Shown here in pieces: positions 10,101-22,756 of a DNA stretch of 64,000 nt; the first letter of the stretch is position 1; each line of letters begins with the position of its first letter. Below the pieces are notes generated by a model, which was not told the origin of the DNA, did no database searches, and saw nothing but the letters and a program-made list of their open reading frames with translations. The position numbers were made by a program, and so were the translations under genes. Location: the NCBI GenBank assembly GCA_954871525.1, contig OX940860.1, forward strand, positions 29,048,001-29,112,000, written 5' to 3'. The DNA comes from Parietaria judaica (lineage: Eukaryota > Streptophyta > Magnoliopsida > Rosales > Urticaceae).

Positions 10101-13100
10101 TTTGTCTTTGAGTCGATATGAGAATCGAGACGCAGCCAAGCGGAAAACATGACCGATTCTTCCACCGTAATCTGAGGAGAGTGGATGTCGTTTTGCTCGC
10201 AGTAACCGGATATCCGAGCAAAGGTCTCTTGGACTTTCGGGTACCCGCCGATCTTGATGTCTCCTTCAATGTAACCGGTGGTTTTTCTTCCCGACAAAAC
10301 ATCAAGCAGCGTTGTTTTCCCGGCCCCGCTGACCCCCATCAGAGCTGTCAAAACACCGGGACGGAGCGAGCCTGTGATATCCGCTAAAAGTTGGAGTTTT
10401 CTCTCAGCAAATCCGTGTTCCTTCATTTCCTAGAAATAAAAAGATGTGAACATGCTTAAAATCTCAAGTTGGCTCTGAAGAATTAGAAAGAAAAGATTAT
10501 GTGGTTACCAAAGGGGTGTCAACAAAGTATTGAACATCTTCAAACACTACTGTCAATGGAGTGAAAGGCAACACCATCTTTCCTGTTAATCCATAACATT
10601 TCTATCAACATGTGAAGCAAATTTATTATATAATTACCGGTTTCCTTATCTTTTATTACCGATTACGGTATTTTTCCAGATTAAAGTGTAACAGGTATAT
10701 CCCGGTCCTGTTTTTGAGAACCGGGAGCAGGACCGATTTACACAAATTGGGACCTGAAAAGTCCTTATCCGGGTTTTCTATATTTATTTTTTATAAATAT
10801 ACTTTGTTTTACTATATAAATATTTTTTTCGAAACCAGAAAAATCCCGGTTTATAAACTTTTATATTACCCCGAAATCGAGACCTCTAAGTTGATCATGA
10901 AAATCCCGGTCTCCACTCCCGGTCTCACCACGAATATTATCTACCATATTAATTTCCCGTACTAAATAAATACTTATGTTACCTTTATCAAGTTCTGTTT
11001 TTGTTTTGGAATTTTCCTTTGGCTCAATCAAACCATTTTTGGAACTTTCGGCTCTTCGAAGTTGGGCGAGCTTCTCATGCGAGATTATTGCACCACTGGA
11101 TGATTCCGGAGCTAAACATATATCGCATTTCGACGATTACCGCGATTATATCAAAAAACTTGTTTAATTCTCACAAAAAAGAAGAAGACAAGTTAGTTGC
11201 TTACACTTCAAGTAACCCAAGCTCAGTATATACAAAATATTGAAGACTACTGTGAACCCTAACAAGGCTCCAATTGAAATCCAATAGTGACGTTCTTGAA
11301 AGTCTAGACCACGGCTTCTAAGCGTCATTTCCCCTATTGTAATGTTATTAGATTGCATCTACAACACAAAATCCAGGGCAAATTCAAGTTAGATCTTTCA
11401 AATTTGCTTAATTACCCTTTTCTTCCACTAGAACTCAACCTTTAAAACCGAAAACCGCATATCGAATTTTAAACGGAATATTCTTAAATCACCAATTCAA
11501 AACGAAAACCGATACCACAAAAACCGATACCACAAACCGCATATACTGCAAATGTATAAAGTCTAATATTGATTTTTAGATTTCGTATTTGAGAGTGTGT
11601 TGACCTATATGTATATACTAATTCTAGCATATTTATGTTATTTAGCCTATAATTATCATTATTTTTTTACTTAATGATTATGAGTTGTGGAATTTTTATC
11701 ATTTATGGATTGATGGTTATTAGTTTTTATTTTTTTTATTCTATTTTGGTCCTATTCTTCGAAGCGAAAAAAATTGGTTACACGACTGATTGTTCCTCTA
11801 TCGAACATCGAATATTAAAGGTAAATGCGGTTTTTGTACTCTAGAATGGGTTATTTAGTTTTCCTTTACAAAAATTTTGAGGCGTGGTATTCAATCTATT
11901 ATTAATGATATACCGCACCAACTGCGTTGCGTTGACGCCTACCTTTTGCCATCGAGGCGCAAGAAACTCGTTGACAACCAAGCCTATTTCTCCGTACGTT
12001 ATAGGCGAAACCCAGAAACTCCATTTTAACCAAACCGGCATAGACTCTGTAATCAGAAAACAAAACTTGATTTAGAGATAATTTTCTTCATACTTTATTC
12101 GTCTTTGATTCAATTAAAATGGATAACTTGTTGAACAAGTAACATTACCTTGCGTGATGATGAAGCCGGAGAACATCAACAAAAACAATATTGCGAAACT
12201 ACCGGCCATCATTGCAACAACCATGTTCTTACACATCGATGCCAGGGCCCGGAATATAGACATCGATGCTAAGTGAACGAAAAACAGCAGAAGTAATTGC
12301 CGGAAGAACCTAAAATCCACATCGAAGTTTTTTCACGCAATAAAACATAAATATTTGAGTTATCAGCAGTAACGAGAAACGACTCTTGAACTTTAGAAAG
12401 TTGCACGTTGCTTCATACATGTTAAAAATGACGGAAAAAATGTTTAGTTTTATGCAACACTTGCTTTACTCGAAGGTATTTTCATCAATTAATTACCGAA
12501 CAAGATCCATAAACTAGATTATGAGATTATAAAGCAATCAATGAGTCCAGTTCCCAAAAAATGGTTAAGATGAAAGTCGCACGGGATTGGAGAAAAATAA
12601 TGAAAATATCCTCAAATGAGTCACGTGTCGTGCACAAATATAAAAAAAATGTCATTTTTAAAGTAAAGGAAGTTAATGTGCTACTTTTAAAAGTACAGAG
12701 TAGGGGTGAATCAAGGACTAGAAACCGGGATTTTAACCCTTTTTCAGCCCAGTCTCGGGTTAGTTTTTACAAAGCTGAGAACATGGCCGAGAATTGAGAA
12801 CCCGGTTATTTGGCCAAAAGTCCCAGTTTGTGGTCCTGAATCGAGTCGAAACCGAGAATGCTGTTTAGGAATAGGAATTGCAGATTACCTTTGGGCCTCA
12901 GGACTAAAACCAATGACATAATAAGTGAGACATGTCCAAACCAGAGCTTCCAAAAGAGAAATGGGGATCTTCAGAATGGCTGATGGAATCCCATAGGCCC
13001 AAGCAGGGTAGAAGTGGAGGTCCTTATGCTTGTAGAACATTTCCAGCCTCTGAAGAGTCATGGCCATCTCCGGAAACCCGTCGACGAGAAGAATGGTGAG

Positions 13101-16100
13101 CGCGTAGAACAGAGCTCCCATGTAGTAGTTTGCATGGAGAACATCAACTTCCATCCTTGTTCTCAGAAACAGAGTCATGGTGATCACTGAGGTGATGACT
13201 AGCTGTGATAAAAATAATATATTACATACATGATACATGTTTATTTGTATGTGCGTATGAGATCGACACTTACGCGCATATGTACGCTTAGACAGTGGCG
13301 GAGCTAGTGTACAAATTCTGGAGGAGGCTAATTTTGAATAAAGCATCATGTTTTAATGCATAGGAGGAAATGTACATTTTTTTAAAAACTAAAATTCACG
13401 AGGCAAAACTCACTCATTTTTTGTCCAAAATTTATAAATAAACACTCGTTGGAAAGATAAAAAGTTTATCTACAACTTTTTAGTTTTACGTTTCATCATA
13501 AAAAGTCCTTTAAGTATATTAAAATTTTCTCGAAACAAATATTTTGCATTAAACTAATGTCCAGTTTTATGTTGTATTTGAAATTTCGTATTTTTCTAAA
13601 ACTGATTTTACAAAACTTAAAACACAAAAATTGTAGATCTATCTCTTATCTTTCCAACCATAGTTCGTGTATAAAATTTGAACAAAAAATGAGTGAGTTA
13701 TGTCAAAAATACGAAAAGTATACATATAGAGGAGGATAACTCTCTAACAGTCAAGTGACGGAAAACACGAAAATATCTAACGGATCAAACATTGGGTACA
13801 TTAGCCGCCGAAAATAAACATTGGGTACAGAATCCGCAAAAGATCAAACATTGGGTACATTAGCCGCAGTTTACCCTTTTTAAAAACTAAAATTCACGAG
13901 GCAAACTGCACCAACATGTCGCTAAAATTGGCGGGGTATTTGGCTAGAGCCGTTACCTGAATGGTTTTGAATATGTAAATGAAAGAGTTCCTCTTCATGA
14001 GAAGAAGCTCTCTTGAAGTGCAAGCTCGAAGAAGCTCCCATTTGGAGAGAGTGTAGGCACTGAAGGAAAGCGAAGTATCATGATCAATGCTTGATTTTTC
14101 GTATGGCTTTTGCATAGTTTCTTCGAGCTTCATCCCCAGGCGAGACGCCTTGAATATCGCGCGGAACTCGTTGATCGATACGTATTGATGAGTTTGCTCA
14201 GTTGAGCTCCAATATTGTGCTTGATCCTTTTTAGAGATTACCTGGAAACAAGAGCTCACCAAATGAAGAGTTGAATGTATAAAATGACAACAACAACAAA
14301 AAAAGAGAGTTGGGTGAATTTTTTGGCCCCTAAGCCCGGTTTCTGTTTGATTCCAGCCCGATTTTGATCCCAAAACCAGGCCTTTTGGTTACAAAGCAAG
14401 AACCAGGAGCAGCCTTTTTGTCAAAAAAAAAAAAAAGAGAAAGAAAGAAAGAAAGAAAGAAAAAGAACCGTTATGGGACCGAGGCTTTCAGAAAAGGAGC
14501 CGGCCGGACTTTTTTTTAGACTATTACTAGTGTATTTGAAAGTGTTTATTAAGCCCCGCTCGATTTTGGCCGTGCTAAAACTTTTCTTAACCATGCTGAA
14601 ATAAAAGCAGAAGCCCAATTATGGGTCCCGGTTTCATCCCGTAGAAAAAAAAAAGCTTGCCTCTTGAAGGAAGTCAGCGACGCCTTTCCTCTCAGGACAT
14701 TTGAATCCACACTCCTCAAAAAACTCGACAACACAATCACGCGGGCCTTGATACACTATAGTCCCTTCGGACATCAAGATGAGATCGTCAAAGAGATCAA
14801 AGGTTTCCGGTGAAGGCTGAAGGAGTGACACAAGCACGGTGTAATCTGTTATGTGAACGAGCTGTTGAAGACATGCAATAATCTGATAAGCGGTTGAACT
14901 GTCTAAGCCGTTGGTGATCTCGTCCATGAACAAAGCTTTTGTCGGACCGACGATCATCTCCGCAGTTGTGAGTCTCTTTTTCTGGCCACCGGAGATGCCC
15001 CTTCTCATGGCATCGCCGACCAAAGTATCCGCACAAATGTCAAGCCCGAGGATCTAAACAATACACAAAAAAGTGAAGAAGAAAAAAAACACATGCACAA
15101 CTAGTATACTTAAAATTGAGTGAAATAAATAGGATGGGAGAAAGTGACAATGACCTTTAGAATGTAATCTGTTTGAAGGGTTCTACTTTGTCCCCCGGCA
15201 GCGATGGCCTATAAAATCGTTTCACGGTTAGCAACGGTACTATAAATGTAATCGATCAAATACAAAATAGTGACAAATGTAGAGTACTCGTAAAGATAGA
15301 TCGACTTTTTTCATTAAAAACACCGCCGTGGAGAAGAATTCAATGTGATTGAAAGTGTTACAACGGAGAGAGTGTGCGAAAAAAAATGTCATGGTGTGAA
15401 GTTATAAAACGTGTCAAGCCAAATTAAACAGATTTAGGTTACAAACTCTAATTAGAAAAATAAACAATCACGACACTAGAATTCGAAGAGGACCTTCATG
15501 TAAGTATCGATGTCGGGATCCGGAACGATTCCTGCCTCCTTTTCTCTTTTACTGACTTCCATCATTATATCTTTAACAAAACAGAACACACATCATTAGT
15601 CCAATGTACTAACAAAGTTGTTCCGGAATCTTTTTCGCATAAGTGTGGACGAGTGGCGTGCCTGATCGGCTTCCGACGCCCTGAAAACGGGCCGAATAGT
15701 CCAGTGTTTCTCTTACTGTCATCTCGGCAATGTGGACGTCGAATTGGCTTATGTAAGCGGACACTTTCTGGGGAACAAACTCCTCGATTCGGTGTCCGTT
15801 GTATGATACTTCGCCCATCAACTATTTCATCATCAACATGATTTCTTAATTTCTGTTGTTTCTAAACAACACTCTTGTTGCTTTTATTTTCATTGAAGTC
15901 TTTTTAAAAGTGTTAACCTTGAGAGAGGAATCTAGATTCCCCGACAGAGCTTTTAGAAACGACGTCTTTCCGCATCCGGGCGGACCGAGCAAAAGGGTTA
16001 TTCTGCAACAAGACTTAGAAAATAAGCACTTCACAAATAAGCACTTCACTAAAGTAGTTCATTTGGTCAAATAAGCATTCTTGAGTCCTCATTAAAAAAA

Positions 16101-16765
16101 AAAAAAAAAACATGTTCAATTGAATAAAAATATATTTGCTAATCATTTATGAGTTGTTAATCTTGACCAAAAATCTGGCCAAGTACTACAGATTTGTAAT
16201 GATCTATTTCCATTTGAATAAAGTGTGGTCCTCAATGTTGCAAAGTTTGATGAGATAATCTCGGCAATAGTACCTGATGTATGGTCAACTGGGCGGCATG
16301 AACCCAACGCCAAACAATAGGGACAATAAGCATGTTTCCATCTTTTTATTTATTTATTAATATTGCTAGTCAAATGCTCGTGGCTTTGTTGTTATTGTTT
16401 GGTGTTGAGTTCATGCCGCGCTAGTTGACCGTAAGTTGACTACTATTGGCACTATTATCCCAAATTTGATCATATAAATGTCAAAATTTACATTAATTAT
16501 ATATATATGTCAAAATTAACATTCGAAGTCAATTAAAGTCAAAATTGGAAGGAGAGCTCATATATATCTTTGAAGGCGTTAATTGTAAGTTTGAGACCGA
16601 ATTAATGTCTTCGCACTACCCTCTTCAACGTTAATTGACTGACCGACACGCATATATTAACAACAAACTAAGAACTTGAAGATATGTGCCGTCATAAAAA
16701 ATAAAAAATAAAACATAAGATATAAGTACACTAATACATAATCATAATTTAGAGACATATGTCAA

Positions 16766-16800
<35 letters not shown>

Positions 16801-18327
16801 AAAGTGAGATGACTACCTTCCGGGCTTGATGACGCCACTAAGATTACTAAAGATATTGATCTTAGCTTTTCCTGACCCTAAGCCTGAAAGCTTAGCCAAG
16901 TCCTGAAATATACAAGTCAACAAATAAATCCCAAATTACCGGCCACATTTTAATCGCTGGTATATATTAATAAAATATGTGAATAATATTTTATAATTAG
17001 AACATAATCACAATTATATAAAATAAAAATTACAGAGAGAGAAGCCTTGAGAGCATTCCAAAGAGTGGGCAAAGGCTTTCCATGAACAACTTCACACTCT
17101 GCTTCTACTCCCATCTTTTCGTATCTCACTTCCACTGTGGGCAACCTCACTCCAACTCTGAATTATATATATATATATATGTATATGTATGTGTATGAGA
17201 TGTGTTTATAACCATGAAAAACATATATAGCACTACTAGCAATGATAAACAAGTAGTTAAGGGTGAGAATTTTAGTCCTAAACTCTGGTTATAGCCCGCT
17301 CCGGTCCCAGGCAAATTTAGTCAAGAAAATTGGTCTACTTTGTAAACAAAACCGGAGACTGGGACCGGATTGAAGAAAAACCTCGAATCTATATGTATAA
17401 AGACAGGATCCTTAACAACATATAAGCCATTATTTTTGTTAGTCTTGTCATGTAAGATTGGGTTGCGCGGGATGCCCACACCCGCGACCCGTCTGGCCAG
17501 TACTTGTTCGGGCAGCGGGCCAGCGCCGACCCGAGCTCAATATGCGGCTGGGTTTTCTCACCCGTCCAATTGTTTAAAGAAAAATTGATTTACTATGAAA
17601 AAATAAGACAATTAAAAAAAAAAGGTTAAGACCGATTCTCCGTCCAGTTTTAGGGCGGGTCAGTTTTGTATGCCCTACTAATATGCATGGGTCGGGCAGC
17701 CGTGCTTATGTTAATATTGGGCACGTGTTGCCCGTGTCCATGACACTGGACGGGCAGGTTCGAGACGGACAGGCCCCACCTGTAACCTGCCTGTCGCATA
17801 TGCCCAGGACTAGATGTGATTGAAGATAATTGCAGTTTTGAACTCCATGAGAAGAATTATTATCTAAATTATATGCAGACACTTCATAATCATTAAGAAT
17901 CCATATATTTATATGTATATATAGATATATACATGCATATATGTATACAAACATACAAAGCTTACTTGTCAATCCGACCTCTCATCTTAGTCAAGAGCTT
18001 GAGATTATCAGTCTGTATGTGTTTGATGAGCCTCTCAATGAAGAGGTGTCTTTCTTGCGCCTCAAGCTTCGTGACGTCGACAACTCTCTTTGCCTCGCCG
18101 CCGTCGGGAGCCTCTAAAAGGGATGATCTGAGCCGTTGATAAGTGGGCAGTCTCTCGATCCTGGACCACTCGACAGCGAGTTGCTCGTCGACGACATCAT
18201 CTGCGGCCGAGCCACTGCTCCGGAAACTCGAGCTGAGTCGCCGGAGCGACGATCTCAGGCTCCTGCCGATCTCAGCGAGCTCTATTCTCACCGACTCTAT
18301 CTCGTCGGAGCCAACCATTTGTGCCAT
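7121..18327 (-). CDS. Full-length PDR-type ABC transporter (ABCG30/31-like)
   Basis: Twenty-three exons join in phase to 1441 codons plus stop: 18327-17966, 17157-17034, 16902-16817, 16002-15918, 15821-15662, 15570-15494, 15208-15155, 15053-14661, 14241-13957, 13202-12889, 12309-12149, 12046-11943, 11358-11205, 11111-10983, 10582-10509, 10429-10097, 10015-9725, 9045-8962, 8887-8754, 8506-8279, 8190-8019, 7954-7700, 7387-7121. Layout is NBD1-TMD1-NBD2-TMD2, the plant PDR arrangement. NBD1 has Walker A GPPGCGKT (197-204), signature ISGGQ (336-340) and Walker B ending M359-D360-E361. NBD2 has Walker A GVSGAGKT (886-893), signature LSNEQ (993-997) and FMDE (1015-1018). It ends in NFQRR like ABCG30/31. 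Such proteins export or import hydrophobic compounds at the plasma membrane, and some carry abscisic acid. The substrate here is unknown. The donors of exons 5 and 8 are GC. The start is MAQMVGS; an alternative Met lies three codons downstream. Confidence 0.95.
9217..9606 (+). pseudogene. SIP-type aquaporin C-terminal fragment inside a PDR intron
   Basis: On the plus strand, antisense to the PDR gene and wholly within its intron 17 (9046-9724), an open stretch encodes the last two-fifths of a small basic intrinsic protein (plant MIP/aquaporin subfamily). The second pore motif is present as [14 protein letters not shown], followed by the last membrane helix ([13 protein letters not shown]) and a short tail to TGA at 9604-9606. 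The first half, with the first NPA-like motif, is missing, as are introns. The fragment is markedly GC-rich compared with the surrounding intron. It is best read as a retrocopy or transposon-carried gene fragment. The open frame may simply mean it arrived recently; translation is not implied. Confidence 0.85.
10615..10975. repeat. ccggt-rich repeat in PDR intron 14
   Basis: The intron between 10983 and 10582 is filled by motifs such as 'attaccggttt', 'cccggtcctgttttt' and 'aaatcccggt'. It belongs to the same loose repeat type seen at 1-174, 5138-5600, 12700-12880 and in haspin introns. Confidence 0.5.
12702..12880. repeat. hAT-like terminal fragment in PDR intron 10
   Basis: It begins 'taggggtgaatcaagg' and continues with 'aaaccgggattttaa' and 'agtctcgggtt'. 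The start matches the TAGGGGTG terminus of the well-bounded hAT element at 36559. No second terminus or target duplication could be fixed. Confidence 0.45.
13297..13956. mobile_element. Degenerate insertion in PDR intron 9 hosting a solo foldback arm
   Basis: The intron begins on its far side with 'cagtggcggagctag', a hAT-like terminus type. Inside it, 13408-13878 closely matches the right half of the 969-bp foldback element at 55293-56261, from 'actcactcattttttgtcc' to 'gcagtttaccctt'. This half-element is flanked by an exact 27-bp direct repeat (13381-13407 and 13879-13905), too long for a normal target-site duplication. All of it lies in the intron and leaves the splice sites intact. Confidence 0.7.
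14330..14650. repeat. Repeat fragments and GAAA microsatellite in PDR intron 8
   Basis: The segment contains 'aagcccggtttctgtttgattcc' type sequence near one end and 'gggtcccggtttcatccc' near the other, plus a GAAA microsatellite at about 14437-14464. The similar GC-rich ends suggest an eroded hAT-like insertion. The intron uses a GC donor at 14660-14659. Confidence 0.45.
17230..17830. repeat. GC-rich repeat fragments in PDR intron 1
   Basis: Clusters of 'gggttgcgcggg', 'acccgcgacccg', 'gacgggcaggttcgag' and 'ctgcctgtcg' recall subterminal repeats of hAT elements. No termini with a target duplication were found, so the boundaries are approximate. Confidence 0.4.
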
Positions 18328-20689
18328 TTTTCCAGCAATCAAAAGCTTCCAACTCTTGCTTATACAATTGCCATAAATTAGCACTAATTAAAATATTGGT
18401 ATTCGTTTATGAACATCATGTCTTGAACTTTGTGTATAATTGAACTATTCATGTATTTATGTATATATATATATAGTTTGAAGCCATTAAATGAGAGATT
18501 GGTGAAGTAAGCTAATGCATCACCATTGTGAATATTTATTTATAATTTGTTGGCTTATTTCCCAAGAAAAGTTTAATATTGCATGCGAGTTAGTGATTAG
18601 CACAAACAAAACAACTAGTGAAATATATATATATATATATATATTTTTATATAATGAAGGTTTTATTTTTTATATCCTTTAAGAAGGTAATACAGACTAT
18701 ATTGTATGTTTTTGGTCGATTTGTATCGTATTTTATGAATACACCAATAATTAATAGATATGTCGATGATATTAATTATTTATAAATAAAAAGAATTAAC
18801 ATTAAAAAACTTTTGAATATTTAATCTTAACAGTTAAATTTCAGCGTTATCTCAAACTTTTTTTTTTTTTTGCAGATAGATCAAGATTTATTTTTTGACA
18901 AGCCGCCGGCAGCTCAAACATTGAGTAAGAAAGACTAGTTCAAGTTTATTTATATACCTAAGGAAGTTAATAGCGATGTAAGTATACATAATATTTTGAC
19001 TATTTGGCAATATAATTTTTTTTACGGTCAAAGTTCCAAATGTTTGCTATTTGCTTCTTTTTAAAATTATATTCTATTGTTTTTTTTTAATGTGTTGTTT
19101 AAGTGTCGCTATTATTAGAAAAGAGAAGAAAACAAATATGTGAATTTATTTTAAACATGATAAGTATTTGAGAATTAACGACACATCTAAAACTTTACGA
19201 AATTGATTAAAATAGTGGATGAAATTTAAAAGAGAAACAAAATAGCGGACGTTGAGAACTTCGGTTGTGAAAAAGTACTATATTATTATAAAAATTAAAA
19301 TATGTAGCATTTGTGTCGCTATAAAGTATAAACTATATTTAGAGATCTATATATATATATAGATGTAGATGTAGTACGTTGCTAATAAGAGGATGACTTT
19401 CTAGCTTCTTTTATGCATAAATTGGGTGTTTCACTTTTTTTCTTCATGATTGATTGGTTCAATACGTCAAACATTTCATTTTTTTTTATTATAAGAATGT
19501 GGATATCAAGTATCAACGACTAATTATTCAATCATGGAAAATGTATTTAAAAATTAGTTATTACGAAAACTTTGATATCTCTAAATCATTTTTCAGATCG
19601 CATTCGCAGTGGATACAAACTCTTGAATATGACTAAAGCTTAATTAAATAAACTTTGAACACTGGTCACGACAATCCTGGTCCTTCTGGAGAGGAGGCAT
19701 TTTACAAGATTATAGAGTAATTAATCTTATCTTTGCCTTCTTTAAAAGTTTTCGAACAATGAAGTTGAACTGAGAGTTGTTTTAGAAGGTTTAAATATAT
19801 GTAAACAAATAAGATACGATCATATATATGTAGAATGTGTAGAATGTGGTTCAATTTTTTCATCAACTGGATTCGTACTCGTAAATGCAATATATGGTAT
19901 CATTGGAATTTTTGGGGAAAACTTTTCCAGGTACTAGCAACTTGAACGTTTCTATTCAACGCATTTATAGAAAATGAACAAAGTGGCGGATGCATCTCGA
20001 ATGAATGTGTTGGAGGGAGAAATACATTGTTTATGAACTCTAGCTATCTTTCAAGCTTTTAAAGATTTATTTAAATTAGATAGAATGAGTACATATGAGA
20101 TACGGGTTGTTTGATATTGTACTCTATTGAATTGGCATTTTGCTTCCTGAGTTATTCTTGTTTATTTTGATGAATGATACATGATATTAGTTATGTTGGA
20201 AGTCTCGTATGTCTCTTTATTGCCAAAGTATTCCTCCGTCGTAAGTAAGGATCTCTTCAAAAAAGTATTTATCTTATTACATGTTAGGAATAATTACATC
20301 AAAAATACAAAAAATATAGAAATATCGCAACCTTTTCCGAAACATTTAATTACGATGAATAAATAACCAAAGTAGTAAAAAAACTTGTGTAATTGGTTGG
20401 TTTGGTCTTGTCATTTACACCTACACGCTTGATATCAACATTTTTTCTCGCATTTTGAGATTTTCAGTTGTTTTAATTAACATTACGGGAGAAAAATGAG
20501 TGTTAATCTAAGACATACATATCTAAATATAAATATCAGGATTTTGGTTATTTCTTCGGTGCAATTAAAAACCAGGGAATATACAACAGTATTTTCAATA
20601 ATATTAGGTATTTTTACCACAATTATCCTACTTCAAAGTTTTTAGTACGCCGCACTAAATTGTCCTTAAATATATATATATATATATAT
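18328..20689. other. PDR promoter side and intergenic DNA
   Basis: The region upstream of the PDR start (minus strand) is AT-rich with TA microsatellites near 18450-18475 and 18625-18645. Several unrelated short open frames are no longer than expected by chance. No gene or bounded element is supported. Confidence 0.5.
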
Positions 20690-21146
20690 GGTTAATAACG
20701 CTAAAAATATCCAAAGTTTGGTCAACGAACTCCTTGTGTACCTAAAGTTTAAAAGTGGTGGCAAAAGTACCCAAAGTTACATTTGGGGAGTTGACCACTC
20801 AATTCTCGTAACGCAGTTAACTTATCCGTTAACTCTGGCGATATGGACAAACGTGGGTTGCTGACATAGAAATTTTTTGTCACGTGGATGAGCCCACATT
20901 AACCTCGTTTATGACAAAACAACGAATTAAACCCCTAATTGGGCTCGTCCACGTGGCAAAAAATGTCATGTCAGCAACCCACGTTTGTTTACGTGGCCAG
21001 AGTTAACGAGTAAGTTAACTGCGTTACGAGAATGGAGTGGTCAACTCCCCAAATGTGACTTTGGGTACTTTTGCCACCACTTTTAAACTTTGGGTACACG
21101 AGAGGTTCTTTGACCAAACTTTGAGTATTTTTACCGTCATTAACCC
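20690..21146. mobile_element. Foldback MITE, 457 bp, 'family A'
   Basis: The two halves are long imperfect inverted repeats. The left half starts GGTTAATAACG and reads through 'aagtttggtcaacgaac', 'gttgaccactca' and 'cacgtgg'. The right half repeats these in reverse complement and ends CGTCATTAACCC. The element lies between two TA microsatellites, so the target duplication cannot be read. A full relative lies at 56476-56944 and single arms at 40141 and 47635. Confidence 0.85.
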
Positions 21147-21148
21147 TT

Positions 21149-21151
<3 letters not shown>

Positions 21152-21184
<33 letters not shown>
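21152..21184. repeat. AT dinucleotide microsatellite
   Basis: About 16 AT units directly follow the foldback MITE. Similar TA runs occur near 16770, 38850, 46611, 48056 and 56318. Confidence 0.9.
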
Positions 21185-21188
<4 letters not shown>

Positions 21189-22756
21189 AACAAATCATGG
21201 AACATGAAAGTTTACTAGATATTTTCAAACACGTGTGGGCGTCAGTGCGTTTGAATATGTGTATTAGTTAATTTTTTTGCACATTGTGTGTCAAAGTAAT
21301 TAAACTTTCATTATTGAGTATTTAATTGATAAATAAGAGGACAAATGGGATTTTCATCACCCTTTTCACTAATTTAATATATAATTATTTTTTATTCAAC
21401 TACGTGTTACTTTATTTTCTTGTCGCTGTTGTTTTGCAACCAAAATCATTGACTAATGCAATTAACTTAATTTTATGCGTGGTTGACAAGATGTGCTTTA
21501 TTACTAGTTTAATCTTTTGGTTGAGTACACTTATTATATGGCCTTGATGTCTAGATTAATAAATAAATTTCTAATAATAGAAGCGGGATATCCACACTTT
21601 TTGAAAATAACAATTTGGAAAATAAAAAGTAAGCGGACATATTCAAAATTTGATTTTATTATGACAAATTATAAAAATTAAGAAACCATTCTTCTTAAGT
21701 TTCAACTTATGGTTTCAATTTTATTCCCTTAACCTCTACGTGTCACGCTCCTTTTTAAAATCACTTCTCTCTCTCGCTCCCTTACAAGAACAACAAGTAT
21801 AATAATTTATTTGAGGCACGTACTAAAGTACTCAGTCTTAGTTAAATTTATTTACGAATTTGAATAGAGGAATAGCAGAGAAAGTGCTCAAGTTGTTACT
21901 AGAGGTATTGTAGTTCTCCTAAACTTCTGGTTAATTTTATTTTATTGTTCTTGCAGTGTCTACTAATGGGAGGATGAGAAATCTCCAGTCCAAACCATTC
22001 TTTCACACTTCTTCTCATATCATTGTCCTTTTTCAAACAAAACAAAACAAAACAAGCTTTTTCGTATTTGCATAGCTGTCTAAGCTTTTTGTAATGCTTT
22101 CAATTCAATATAGCTGTCTAACGGGTGATGAATTCACAACAAATCATTAGGACCCACAACGTGGTGTAGTATGAAATCATTTTTATATTTTAGTGATACC
22201 AGACTTTAAACGCGATAGTCTAATTTTATGAGTTAACCGATGAATTATGAATCAACTAAATAAAAATAAAAATTGTATGTTGGTTTTTAAAATAAAATAT
22301 TTGCTTGCTCCGATCATGTATTGTAAAGTAATAATATATAAAAATAATAATTATTTATAAATATAAAGTATTCAGAACATAAGTATTTGAATAAATCGGT
22401 CAATCGGCACTACCACCATGCCGACCGCCGGATTTTTCCGGGCGAAACGTTTGAATGATTTAATGAGGCAACTTTGAAGAGCTACAGATTTTGTACAAAC
22501 ACCTCCAATGTCATGGGATCTTCACAAACCACCACTCTCATACACAATTACAAACAATAATCTCTCCATCTACAAGTAAGAATCAAGATCCGACCCCGAA
22601 AAATAACCAAACAAAAAAATAAGCGAACAAAAAGGTCACCTCAACGACCTCCGTTCCGACCCAACCCGAGGGTTCAAAACGTCGGAGGTATCTCAAGAAT
22701 AACGGCGATGACGACAGAAGTATATGCCTTGGGGAACTCGAATGAATTTACGTTGG
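21185..22756. other. Intergenic region downstream of the kinase gene
   Basis: AT-rich DNA without a supported gene. The part next to 22757 is the presumed 3' UTR of the minus-strand kinase gene, but no polyadenylation site can be assigned with confidence. Confidence 0.5.

Noticed and set aside
11083..11160. Extension of PDR exon 14 to an acceptor nearer 11160
   Set aside because: All frames there meet stops. The acceptor TTTAG at 11112 restores phase and family-like sequence.
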